Shown: in pieces, positions 52,813 to 60,250 of the stretch
How positions within the stretch are numbered: the stretch's first letter is position 1
Layout of the letters: the number at the start of each line of letters is the position of its first letter
NCBI GenBank assembly: GCA_020429045.1
Contig: JAGQLS010000002.1
Location: 62,001 to 126,000 of the forward strand
From: Candidatus Woesebacteria bacterium
GTDB lineage: Bacteria; Patescibacteriota; Microgenomatia; UBA1406; GWC2-37-13
Length of the DNA: 64,000 nt
Reading direction: 5' to 3'
Notes under the pieces: generated by a model
What the model saw: only the letters and a program-made list of their open reading frames with translations
What the model was told of the DNA's origin: nothing
The model's database searches: none
Program-made: the position numbers and the translations under genes

Positions 52813-52819
52813 GTATAAC
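52813..52819 (-). other. attI/first-cassette junction (core site GTTATAC)
   Basis: Read leftward, GTTATAC marks the start of the first cassette. It is the exact complement of the R'' box at the far end of that cassette. The DNA between here and the recombinase gene (52820-52892) would be attI plus any cassette promoter. AT-rich TATATA and TTTAAC-like elements are present, but no clear two-box promoter can be set. Confidence 0.6.
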
Positions 52820-52892
52820 TGGTTTATATACGATATGTTTTTTTAATAAATGTTAAAATATGTATCATATACAAACTATTTCTCCTAATCTT

Positions 52893-53145
52893 ATGGCAAA
52901 TTTGATACATATTATAAATAAAGAACTCACACTGCGCAACTATAGCAAAAAAACAATAAATGCATATACATATGTTGCAAAAAATCTGTATACATACTAC
53001 AAAAAGCCTCTCAGAAAAATTACTACTCAAGAAATTAGGGAATATCTTTTCGACAAACAAAAATAGGCTTATCTAGTCAAACCATCTCGCTTTACGTAAA
53101 CGCAATCAATTTAAGATATTTTAAAAATACTTGTATTATATTCAC
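52893..53145 (+). pseudogene. tyrosine recombinase N-terminal fragment (probable integron integrase remnant)
   Basis: The frame from 52893 (also open from 52860) gives a SAM-like core-binding domain: KELTLRNYSKKTINAYTYV, then LYTYYKKPLRKITTQEIREY, ending LFDKQK at a TAG. One base later the next frame continues GLSSQTISLYVNAINLRYF, the expected sequel, so there is a frameshift at the A-run near 53060. The catalytic R...HxxR...Y domain is missing. It points away from the cassette array with the core site between, as intI does. XerC/D-like origin cannot be excluded from the N-domain alone. Confidence 0.65.
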
Positions 53146-53306
53146 CAGGGTTCATAAGAATGTTTGCTGATTGTTTATACCTATTTCAAGGAGAAGAAAC
53201 GGAAGTTAACGAATTAGGAAGATATTTTAGTTATCCACGATTAATGGAAAAGTATAGCTAAGAATAGTCACAGATGTTCTTCAAATAAACATAAATTTGA
53301 AGCGTG

Positions 53307-53399
53307 AGTGATCGACGGGGATCGAACCCGCGAGGTGCCGACTCGGTACCCTCTACAGCCCGCCGAATCGGCGGGTCTACCAACTGAGCTACGACCACC
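53307..53399 (-). pseudogene. tRNA-like sequence with palindromic insertion
   Basis: Begins and ends like the neighbouring tRNA-His (GGTGGTCGTAGCTCAGTTGG at the 5' end; GCGGGTTCGATCCCCGT T arm), but the D/anticodon region contains the 17-base palindrome CCCGCCGATTCGGCGGG (53359-53375). This is followed by CTGTAGA and a GGTACC-GAGTC-GGCACC hairpin. The CTGTAGA loop would read as Tyr GTA, but its flanks do not pair into an anticodon stem. Possibly a damaged tRNA-Tyr/His hybrid. Confidence 0.5.
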
Positions 53400-53405
53400 A
53401 ATTTG

Positions 53406-53479
53406 GGTGATCGACGGGGATCGAACCCGCGACAACCTGCTCCACAGGCAGGTGCTCTACCAACTGAGCTACGACCACC
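53406..53479 (-). tRNA. tRNA-His (GTG)
   Basis: Acceptor GTGGTCG pairs with CGATCAC, with an encoded G at -1 opposite C73, the histidine identity pair. The D arm is GCTC...GAGC, the anticodon arm CCTGC-CTGTGGA-GCAGG (anticodon GTG), and the T arm GCGGG-TTCGATC-CCCGT. CCA is not encoded. Confidence 0.95.
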
Positions 53480-53482
53480 AAG

Positions 53483-53731
53483 TTATGTTTTCAACGTATG
53501 TTCAATTTGTTTCTTTATAACTTCTCTTCCTGATTTTAAGAACCGCTCTCTTCGCCTTGCATCAAGTTCAGAGGTATATGCTTCGTAATATATAAGTTTT
53601 AACGGCCTTCTTGATCGAGTCGATGTGTTCATGCCATCATTATGAAAGGCGATTCTTTTTTTCACGTCGGTTGTATACCCAGTATAGAGTTTATGATCTT
53701 TTTCTGACCTAAGAATATAAACGTAATACAT
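53483..53731 (-). CDS. GIY-YIG nuclease-domain protein (UPF0213-like)
   Basis: 82 residues: YYVYILRSEKDHKLYTGYT (the GIY-YIG variant YVYIL...LYTGYT), KKRIAFHNDG with the catalytic Arg region, and LIYYEAYTSELDARRRERFLKSG. Stand-alone GIY-YIG proteins of this size are frequent in CPR genomes; their role is unknown. It lies between a truncated tRNA copy and tRNA-His, four bases before the tRNA. Confidence 0.88.
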   Translation of the reverse strand: MYYVYILRSEKDHKLYTGYTTDVKKRIAFHNDGMNTSTRSRRPLKLIYYEAYTSELDARRRERFLKSGREVIKKQIEHTLKT

Positions 53732-53737
53732 GTTATT

Positions 53738-53785
53738 TCCACAGCCCGCCGAATCGGCGGGTCTACCAACTGAGCTACGACCACC
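53738..53785 (-). pseudogene. 5' half of tRNA-His-like gene with palindromic insertion
   Basis: Read leftward: GGTGGTCGTAGCTCAGTTGG, TAGA, the palindrome CCCGCCGATTCGGCGGG (53761-53745) and CTGTGGA, the tRNA-His anticodon loop, then it ends abruptly just before the GIY-YIG start. The first 45 or so bases are identical to the tRNA-like copy at 53307-53399. Confidence 0.65.
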
Positions 53786-53885
53786 AATATAGGTATTATA
53801 TCAAAGGAACAACCTGAATTTACTTGAATACAATAAATATTGACTTCTTAGTATAGCTATTTTATAGTATATATATTTTCATACT

Positions 53886-53899
53886 CTATCATATGATAG
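53886..53899. repeat. perfect 14-base palindrome
   Basis: CTATCATATGATAG is fully self-complementary and lies about 38 bases before the small ORF at 53937. It could be an operator for a dimeric repressor. No regulator gene is adjacent. Confidence 0.35.
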
Positions 53900-53936
53900 G
53901 ATTCGCATAGTTATTTATGATTTAGACTTGGTGGCT

Positions 53937-54266
53937 ATGTTCGAAACTTTTTTACATCTTTCAAGGACCTATAAACACTTAGAACTAAGTGATGGAAAGG
54001 ATTTTAAGCTTCTTCTTAGATGTTTAATGGTTCCTTTTCTCTTCTTTTGTTCTACCTGCAGCGGCGACGATCAGAATGAGGGAATAATACGTCGTTTTAT
54101 AGCAAAACGACAAAGACGTGATAGCCCAAAACCATTAAACGAGCCTCGTGCCTGGAGTATTCTTAATGATCATAGTGGTGCAGAAAAAAACGGTCAATTT
54201 GGTAAGCCTTCTCAAGGATGGCGGACTATTATCGACGTCGACGAAGGTACGTGGAATGGGCAATAA
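53937..54266 (+). CDS. small hypothetical protein, possible lipoprotein
   Basis: 109 residues. A hydrophobic stretch LLLRCLMVPFLFFC runs into STCSGDD, which resembles a lipobox-like Cys, though the N-terminus before it is long. The rest is basic and polar (RRFIAKRQRRDSPKPLNEPR). Its 3' end overlaps the transposase remnant on the other strand. No family recognised; the call is weak. Confidence 0.35.
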   Translation: MFETFLHLSRTYKHLELSDGKDFKLLLRCLMVPFLFFCSTCSGDDQNEGIIRRFIAKRQRRDSPKPLNEPRAWSILNDHSGAEKNGQFGKPSQGWRTIIDVDEGTWNGQ

Positions 54267-55542
54267 TGAAAACCAAATCAAGATGGTGCTGAGCCAGGAC
54301 ATGGTATCCACTCCAGGGACCTAGATCAACAGAGACTTTATCCAGAAATATGGGAGGGACATATTTAATTGTATCATTAATATTTGTTGTTACTTTTTTC
54401 AAGTAGGTGCAAGGTGGTATTCTTCCCAAGATTGAGTGTTTTCTTACATAGTTGTAATAGTAGAGATAGTTCATAGCCTCTTTGTAAAACTCATCATTCG
54501 TTGTGATAGTATGAATACGAGGCATATAAAATTCTTCATCATCTGTACGGTGTGACCTTTCAAGATGTGCATTTTCCTCAGGATGTCTTTTCCTGTTTTG
54601 AATAAGAAAACATCCAAACCCTTTGAGTAGTTTCCTAAGCTCTACAATCTTGTACCAACAATCTCCTCCAAATTCTTGTCCATGATCCATGGTATATACA
54701 ATACGAGTGGTTACTCCATGTGATCTAAGCCATGAGGTAACCCATAAAAACCAGGTTAATCCATTAGTCCAGGTCTTCTCTTTGGAATAGCCAATCATCT
54801 TAAAACGTGAATTGACATCAAGTGCTCCCCATTGGTAGAGAGGAAGATCGTGTTTGATGATATGAGTAATCTGTGTAGCAGATAATGCCTTTTGATCAAT
54901 AATGTATTTTAAATCAATCTGTACGACTTCAAAAGCTTTGGATGTATACCAATCTATAAATTGTCGATCAGATTTTCGTATGCGTTTTACTCGTTTCCCC
55001 TTTATGCGTTTCTTGTTGCGTCTTACGATATTTCTGATAGTATGATGAGATAGTTCTATCTGATACACTGCCAAGCTCCTCTTTAAGTCGTATTGGTCCA
55101 TAATTTGTCTTAAGCTTTCAACGTTACTACCTTTTCTTCAATGGTGATTGTTGTCTTGTTTGCCACGTGAGAAGGTGCGGTTGATGCATCATCCAAACAT
55201 TGTTCTTTTTGTTTTTTAAGTGCTTTGTAGATTGTTTTTCGGGTGGTGTGAAGAATCCTTGAAGTTACAGCTATATTCCCTTTGTTTGCCCGTAGTATTT
55301 GAAGCATTGCACAACGTGCTGCTTTGGGGGATATGTTTCTTAGCTTATTGTATTCTAAATGGATGCCAGTATATATTCGGTTGGGTAACTGATAATAGTC
55401 CTGTCCGAATAATTCTAAACATCTCTGTCTGTATTTTACATACCGACTTTTATCTGAAAGGTGTATACCATGTGCTAACCTCCCTACAATCTCACACGAA
55501 CATCTTGTTGCATTTACCGTTGTTTTTGGTTATAGTTTTCAT
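54229..55542 (-). pseudogene. DDE transposase (IS481-like) with several frameshifts
   Basis: Leftward from the ATG at 55542. Segments in different frames join into one protein: VGRLAHGIHLSDKSRYVKYR, LQILRANKGNIAVTSRILHT (HTH), KTNYGPIRLKEEL, then AVYQIELSHHTIRNIVRRNK and the integrase core with VVQIDLKYI, YTMDHGQEFGG and HPEENAHLERSHR as the D, D, E residues. At least three single-base shifts are needed (near 55495, 55116 and 55085). Terminal inverted repeats were not found with confidence. Confidence 0.78.
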
Positions 55543-55635
55543 ATGAATCCTCGCGTGAATGTACACAATAACTATTCTCCCCAGCACTAAAACACCTCTT
55601 TTTCTAACCTTTTTTGTTATTCTTTTTTTTATTTT

Positions 55636-57141
55636 ATGAAATCCGTCACCAATCGGTATTTACCAGAAAAATACAGTATCATCCAGGGAAAACAAAGCAA
55701 CGTCGCGCTCTGCACGTGTTGGTCTGATCCCGAGCTACTGCTTAAAACACACCCGCGCCTCACCGACGTATTTAGCATAATCGGTACGCTCTATAGCACC
55801 GAAGGCGTTTCGATATTGCTGCGCAATTTGTGTCTCAACCCACACATCGATACAGTTTTTGTTTGGACCAATAGTCGTTTGTCAAATACAGCTATTGGAA
55901 AAGCGGGGAAAGAACTACTCCAATCGCTGTGGGAGCAGGGAATTGCGCGCGTTGCAAAAGAGAACGAGAACCTTTTGCACCAAGAATTACAAATTGCAGT
56001 TATCAAAAAAGTAGTCCAGCATGTTACACTCCTTACTCCTGAGTCCAACGATATAGAGCGTGTTATGAAGCAAGCGCAATCACGACACTCATCATCACTG
56101 CAAGCATATATGGAGCCGGTTTCGTTTCCTGAACCATCGCGAGATACATATGAAACCATGCCTTCTGAAAATGTGGGGTGGAGCCTGCGAGGGAAGACAA
56201 CAATCAATGCATGGCTTGCGGTGGTTGACCGCATCATGCGCTATGGAAGTACAAAAAAAACTGAGTATGGCAACAACCAAAAAGAGCTGCAAAGCGTTGT
56301 ATGGACCATTACCGAAGATGATACAACAACGTTTTCTCATCCTCATTGGCCACGCGAGGTGAAAACCAGAATCGGCCTTGAAAAGAACATGCTTGAGCAA
56401 TACAAATCAATTTTTACTACTGCCGAAAAAGAAGCAGAATCCGCCTATACTTATGGCAGCAGATTATTTACTTTTCCTCAAAACATCGATCAAATTGCAT
56501 TTATTATCGATAAGTTACGCGCCTGCAGGTATTCGCGCCGTGCCTTTGCTACAACCTATTGCCCTGCAGTCGACACGCATCATACATCGCCTCCATGTTT
56601 GACCAGCATACAATTTTTATCACATGGCGATCGTCTCAATCTGTTTGCTACATTTCGCTCGCACGACATATGCAAAGCAGCACTTCCCAACGTGTACGGT
56701 TTGCTCGCCCTCCAGGAACACGTTGCGCACGAGTCGGGCTTTCACGTTGGGAGTCTTACGATCCATTCTATTTCAGCACATATGTATGAAGAGGATTGGC
56801 TCATGGCTCACGATTTACTTTCGTGCGCGAAATGGGGAAGAGTAAAGCTCTATTTTGACGAAACAACAGACATAGAGCCTCGAGGAAATGTGCGTATTTC
56901 TTTACGAAACAAGAAAATCCACGCAGAACTTATTGATGCAAAAGGTACGGCATTGTTCACCTATGCCGATACATCGGCCCGTCGTATCGCTATGAAGTTT
57001 GCACGACTCGATTTATTTTCTCTTACAACACACTATGTAGATATTTCTATAGAACTGACCAAAGCCGAGATAGCGCTCCACCGCGAACAATCATACATTC
57101 AAGACAAGCCACTTATTTTTGACGGCGTGGTGATCAAATGA
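55636..57141 (+). CDS. MtrA-like (DUF4346) domain fused to thymidylate-synthase-fold domain
   Basis: 501 residues. The first 120 residues (YSIIQGKQSNVALCT; IIGTLYSTEGVSILLRNLC; DTVFVWTNS) resemble the MtrA-like DUF4346 domain. From about residue 175 a thymidylate-synthase-type domain runs to the end: the PPCLTSIQF block holds the likely catalytic Cys321, and FRSHDICKAALPNVYGL and SISAHMYEEDW match the RS-D and H-Y folate/dUMP blocks. It probably makes dTMP or a hydroxymethyl-pyrimidine nucleotide. The role of the N-domain, C1-carrier binding perhaps, is a guess. Confidence 0.72.
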   Translation: MKSVTNRYLPEKYSIIQGKQSNVALCTCWSDPELLLKTHPRLTDVFSIIGTLYSTEGVSILLRNLCLNPHIDTVFVWTNSRLSNTAIGKAGKELLQSLWEQGIARVAKENENLLHQELQIAVIKKVVQHVTLLTPESNDIERVMKQAQSRHSSSLQAYMEPVSFPEPSRDTYETMPSENVGWSLRGKTTINAWLAVVDRIMRYGSTKKTEYGNNQKELQSVVWTITEDDTTTFSHPHWPREVKTRIGLEKNMLEQYKSIFTTAEKEAESAYTYGSRLFTFPQNIDQIAFIIDKLRACRYSRRAFATTYCPAVDTHHTSPPCLTSIQFLSHGDRLNLFATFRSHDICKAALPNVYGLLALQEHVAHESGFHVGSLTIHSISAHMYEEDWLMAHDLLSCAKWGRVKLYFDETTDIEPRGNVRISLRNKKIHAELIDAKGTALFTYADTSARRIAMKFARLDLFSLTTHYVDISIELTKAEIALHREQSYIQDKPLIFDGVVIK

Positions 57142-57178
57142 TATAATTGGAGCGTTATGACTTGTTGCCAACTCCGCC

Positions 57179-57961
57179 ATGTACAAGCATCGGCGGAGAA
57201 TACTATCCCAGAACTTCTTCTACGATCGCATGCTTGTTGCCAAGCTGGTGCGCAACTCTTTAATTGACACAAACGATACAGTTTTAGAAATCGGTGCAGG
57301 TACTGGCATCATCACGCGGGAGCTTGTTCGACGTGCAAAACACGTTATCGCGGTTGAAATCGACCCCAATCTTGTTACTCTGCTCAGACGAGAATTTCGT
57401 CACGTCTCAAATCTTTCGATTATCCATCACGACATTCTTACGTATCGTCTGCCCGAGGGGCAGTATAAAGTATTTGCCAATATTCCGTTTTCCATTGAAG
57501 GTAAAATCATCCGTAAACTTGTGAGAGCAAAATATCCTCCCATAGATAGTTATTTGGTTATGCGTCGAGATCTTGCAATGCGTTTAGGCGGATTGTCACA
57601 CGAGTCTATGTTTTCGATTATGTACAAACCATGGTATGCTTTTTGCCCCTTTCACCGGTTTAATGGTACCGATTTTGTTCCGCACGTAAAAATACAGGCA
57701 GTTCTTTTTCGCGCGCTGCAAAGAAAACATCCATTACTACCACTGGTTGAGCAAAAACTTTATCACCGATTTGTTCGCCAAGGATTTACTGGCGGAAAGA
57801 AAATTGATTACAATCTCAAAAAAGTGTTTACCCATACACAACTGAAGTTGCTCGCACAAAAGTATGGATTTGATAGAAAGAGTAAGCCAAGCGTATTGAC
57901 CCTCAATCAATGGTTGAAGATATATGACTTTAGCAAAAAAACATTAAGCAAAAAGCCTTAA
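57179..57961 (+). CDS. Erm-like rRNA adenine N6-methyltransferase
   Basis: 260 residues of the KsgA/Erm family: SQNFFYDRMLVAKLV, SAM motif LEIGAGTGIITREL, AVEIDPNL and the catalytic FANIPFSIEGKIIRKL. The NIPFS form with the following IIRKL is closer to Erm (23S rRNA A2058) than to KsgA, which usually has NLPY. It might give macrolide tolerance or modify rRNA as housekeeping. TATAAT lies about 31 bases upstream, giving a leader of about 25 bases without a Shine-Dalgarno. Confidence 0.78.
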   Translation: MYKHRRRILSQNFFYDRMLVAKLVRNSLIDTNDTVLEIGAGTGIITRELVRRAKHVIAVEIDPNLVTLLRREFRHVSNLSIIHHDILTYRLPEGQYKVFANIPFSIEGKIIRKLVRAKYPPIDSYLVMRRDLAMRLGGLSHESMFSIMYKPWYAFCPFHRFNGTDFVPHVKIQAVLFRALQRKHPLLPLVEQKLYHRFVRQGFTGGKKIDYNLKKVFTHTQLKLLAQKYGFDRKSKPSVLTLNQWLKIYDFSKKTLSKKP

Positions 57962-58335
57962 TCCATTCCTTTTGTAGACGGTAGCAAATGAGAGAATATA
58001 TTCAATTCCTCTATCTTTTGCAATAGCGATATTCATGCAGTCAGTATAAGACACTCTATTATTTTTTTTGAAAATAAGGAAGGTTTTTTGCGCGAGTTTT
58101 GCCGTCGGATATATTATGTTGACGCGCTCTTGTTGAAGTGTTTTGTAAAATTTCTGAGCTGTTTTGTTTTTTCCAAAATAGGTAGTTTTGTTATTACATC
58201 ATCAACAACATCGTGGGTAGTAATAACAATCTCCTTTTTGATATCGATTTTTTTAATCAAATCTACGCATCGCTGGTGGTGAGCATCATTTTTAAGATAA
58301 AGGCCTATAAAGAAGTCTGCGTCGGCAAGTATCAT
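57944..58335 (-). pseudogene. PIN-domain toxin, frameshifted
   Basis: The first 61 or so codons give a PIN start: ADADFFIGLYLKNDAHHQR and THDVVDDVITKL. After NFTK the frame goes astray to a stop at 58114. In the next frame the toxin continues LQQERVNIIYPTAKLAQKTF and YTDCMNIAIAKDRGIEYILS to a TAA at 57944, which supplies the missing acidic residues (TDC). A net one-base change near 58145 thus broke the gene. Its antitoxin gene is intact and overlaps it. Confidence 0.78.
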
Positions 58336-58574
58336 AGCGCACTTTTACCATATAAATATTCATCGTTTGTGCTTGCATCAGACGGGATAGATTTATCGTA
58401 TACTGCATCTTTTGCCATATCCATAAGGATGTCTGTATTTGTCTTTTTCTTTTTATACATGAGTTTTTCTAGCGCTTTTCGGACAAGGGCAGAAAGAGAA
58501 AGGCCTTCTTTTTCAGCTTGCATTTTGACAAGTTCGTACAGTTCTGGAGTTAATAGTGTTTGTGTTCTTATCAT
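58332..58574 (-). CDS. ribbon-helix-helix (CopG-like) antitoxin
   Basis: 80 residues: RTQTLLTPELYELVKMQAEK and GLSLSALVRKALEKLMYKK form an RHH domain; the acidic tail would bind the PIN toxin. It overlaps the toxin start by four bases. TATAAT lies seven bases before the ATG. With the toxin broken, the antitoxin may persist as an orphan repressor. Confidence 0.82.
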   Translation of the reverse strand: MIRTQTLLTPELYELVKMQAEKEGLSLSALVRKALEKLMYKKKKTNTDILMDMAKDAVYDKSIPSDASTNDEYLYGKSAL

Positions 58575-58607
58575 GCGTTAAATTATACACATTGTGTAAT
58601 ATGTATG

Positions 58608-59474
58608 TCAGGAATACAATGTAGCCTGCCAGTGGGGATCTTGCTCAACTTTCAAGTCCAAAAAAACCTTTTTGTTTGTCGCAAGAGCGATTTCTTTTCG
58701 TGCATAACTGCCGATTTCTTTAATTTTTCTTCCTGCTTTGCCGATGAGCATGCCTTTGTGTCGCTCGTTGGTCGTCAAAATTCGCGCTTTGATATACAAT
58801 GTTTTATCTTTGCGCTCTTCGATTGCGTCGACAATCGCGGTTGTTGAATAGGGAATCTCTTCGCCCATCATGAGAAACACTTTTTCGCGGATCAGCTCGG
58901 CAATAAATGTCTTGCTATCGATGTTGAGTACGGGATGCACCACATCAATTGGCGTTTGATTAGGTTCCTGTTCGGGTAATAGTTCAAAAATACGATCTAA
59001 GAGTGGTTTAACATGCTGTTGTTTGAGTGCAGAAATGGTAAAAACGTCGCTAAATTCATCTTTAAGGAATGCGTATTGTGGCATAAAATAAGGCTTTTCC
59101 TTTTCTTTTGTGTTGAAAACGAGAATCACTGGGCACTCTAACTTACGCACGATACCCAAAACATTTGCCTCCTCAAAGTCTCGTTTGCGCGTGGGGTCAA
59201 TCATGTAGATGGCAATATCGACATGGTCGTGTATGGCTTGCACAGTCTGTTCGTTGATTTTTTTGACCATCGGATCATTGACTCCTTCAAATATGCCTGG
59301 GGTGTCGGTGAAAATAATGGTGCCTCGCTCGTCTTCGTACAATCCTTGGATGGGGAAGCGGGTGGTTTGCGGTTTGGGTGAAGTGATAGCTACTTTTTGC
59401 CCCACAACATTATTGACAAAGGTAGATTTGCCAACATTGGGTCTGCCCAAAAGCAGTACGGTGCCTTTTTTCAT
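58608..59474 (-). CDS. era: GTPase Era
   Basis: 288 residues: G1 GRPNVGKST, G2 in SPKPQTTRFPI, G3 DTPGI, and a C-terminal KH domain (GKAGRKIKEIGSYARKEI) that binds the 3' end of 16S rRNA. The G4 position reads FNTKEKEK where NKxD is expected, so base specificity may be relaxed. Era assists 30S ribosome assembly. TACAAT precedes the ATG by six bases. Confidence 0.92.
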   Translation of the reverse strand: MKKGTVLLLGRPNVGKSTFVNNVVGQKVAITSPKPQTTRFPIQGLYEDERGTIIFTDTPGIFEGVNDPMVKKINEQTVQAIHDHVDIAIYMIDPTRKRDFEEANVLGIVRKLECPVILVFNTKEKEKPYFMPQYAFLKDEFSDVFTISALKQQHVKPLLDRIFELLPEQEPNQTPIDVVHPVLNIDSKTFIAELIREKVFLMMGEEIPYSTTAIVDAIEERKDKTLYIKARILTTNERHKGMLIGKAGRKIKEIGSYARKEIALATNKKVFLDLKVEQDPHWQATLYS

Positions 59475-59509
59475 GCGGTTATTGTATCACAAATGGCTTG
59501 ATTTGGCGA

Positions 59510-60031
59510 TCATTCTACGATTAGCGTACCGACCATACCCATGGCGCGATGGTTGCCTACAGCACAATAGTATTCGAATGTACCGACGCGATCTGCGACA
59601 AATTCGATGGTTTCCGATTCGCCTGCACCGAGAATATCAGTTTTGGCATTGTCAAATTCGTCAAGCACAAAATTGTGGTTTCCTTCGACGCTTTTGAATA
59701 CAATTTTTACGGTATCGCCCTTATTTACGGTAATTTCTGCCGGATCAAAGGAAAAGTTTTGTCCAGTGATTTCAAAAGTTTTTACTTGTTTATCGTCCAT
59801 CATGGCGCCTTCCTCACCCTCCATCATGGTGTCTCCATCTTCTTTCATCATTGCATCGCTTGTTTCTTCTCCTTCCATCATAGTATCTTGTGTACCCGTT
59901 TCCTTCATCATTGTTTCTTCGCTTTCTGTCGTGGCTTGATCGTGTATCGTCCCATTTTGTTTAATATAGAGATAACTGCCTATTCCGACGACGGCAATTA
60001 TGATTACCGCGACGAGCATATTTTTGTTCAT
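59510..60031 (-). CDS. membrane-anchored cupredoxin with Met-rich linker
   Basis: 173 residues: an N-terminal helix (residues 5-23), a linker of about 60 residues containing six MM pairs in acidic repeats (TMMKE, TMMEGEE, AMMKEDG), and a plastocyanin-like domain with type 1 copper ligands His in GNHNF, Cys in YYCAVGNH, His and Met in HRAMGM. It faces outward and could carry electrons or buffer copper; Met-rich stretches bind Cu(I). Confidence 0.85.
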   Translation of the reverse strand: MNKNMLVAVIIIAVVGIGSYLYIKQNGTIHDQATTESEETMMKETGTQDTMMEGEETSDAMMKEDGDTMMEGEEGAMMDDKQVKTFEITGQNFSFDPAEITVNKGDTVKIVFKSVEGNHNFVLDEFDNAKTDILGAGESETIEFVADRVGTFEYYCAVGNHRAMGMVGTLIVE

Positions 60032-60185
60032 AATAGTTTGGAAATTGGTAATTAGGGTAAGTATAGCATATGGTGGCGCAGCAATTTTTCGTCATTATAA
60101 AAATGAATAATTCTAGCCGATTGTGTCCATAAATTGGTCTTGTTTTGGTACAATAAGCACTACAAAGCGAATGGTGTGAATATTT

Positions 60186-60227
60186 TGCCCGGTCGTCCCT
60201 GCCTCGCTATGCGAGGTAATGGTGGAC
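60186..60227 (+). pseudogene. truncated tRNA-Gln copy with hairpin insertion
   Basis: TGCCCGGTCGTC (60186-60197) and TAATGGTGGAC (60217-60227) match the first 24 bases of the tRNA-Gln that follows at 60251, with one base missing. Between them is an insertion of 19 bases carrying CCTCGC-TAT-GCGAGG. The copy stops within the D arm. Confidence 0.65.
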
Positions 60228-60250
60228 ATAAGTATTGGCGCTTTTTGGTT

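Larger units (their letters stand above)
49250..53160 (-). mobile_element. decayed chromosomal integron (intI remnant plus four whole cassettes and one truncated)
   Basis: A tyrosine recombinase fragment (rightward) is followed on its left by a leftward array: 192- to 282-codon genes all on the minus strand, each followed by an imperfect inverted repeat of 100-190 bases bounded by RYYYAAC/GTTRRRY-like boxes. Cassette start box and cassette end box are complementary within each cassette: exactly for protease and the C gene, and with one mismatch or none for the others. This is the layout of intI-attI-cassette arrays. Confidence 0.75.

Noticed and set aside
53329-53346. ACCGAGTCGG hairpin resembling the end of a Cas9 tracrRNA scaffold
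   Set aside because: It lies inside a tRNA-like sequence, there are no cas genes or spacer arrays in the window, and the match is only about ten bases.
53308-53520. Rightward frames with IDGDRTRE and similar repeats
   Set aside because: They are antisense translations of the tRNA-His region and its copies, not proteins.
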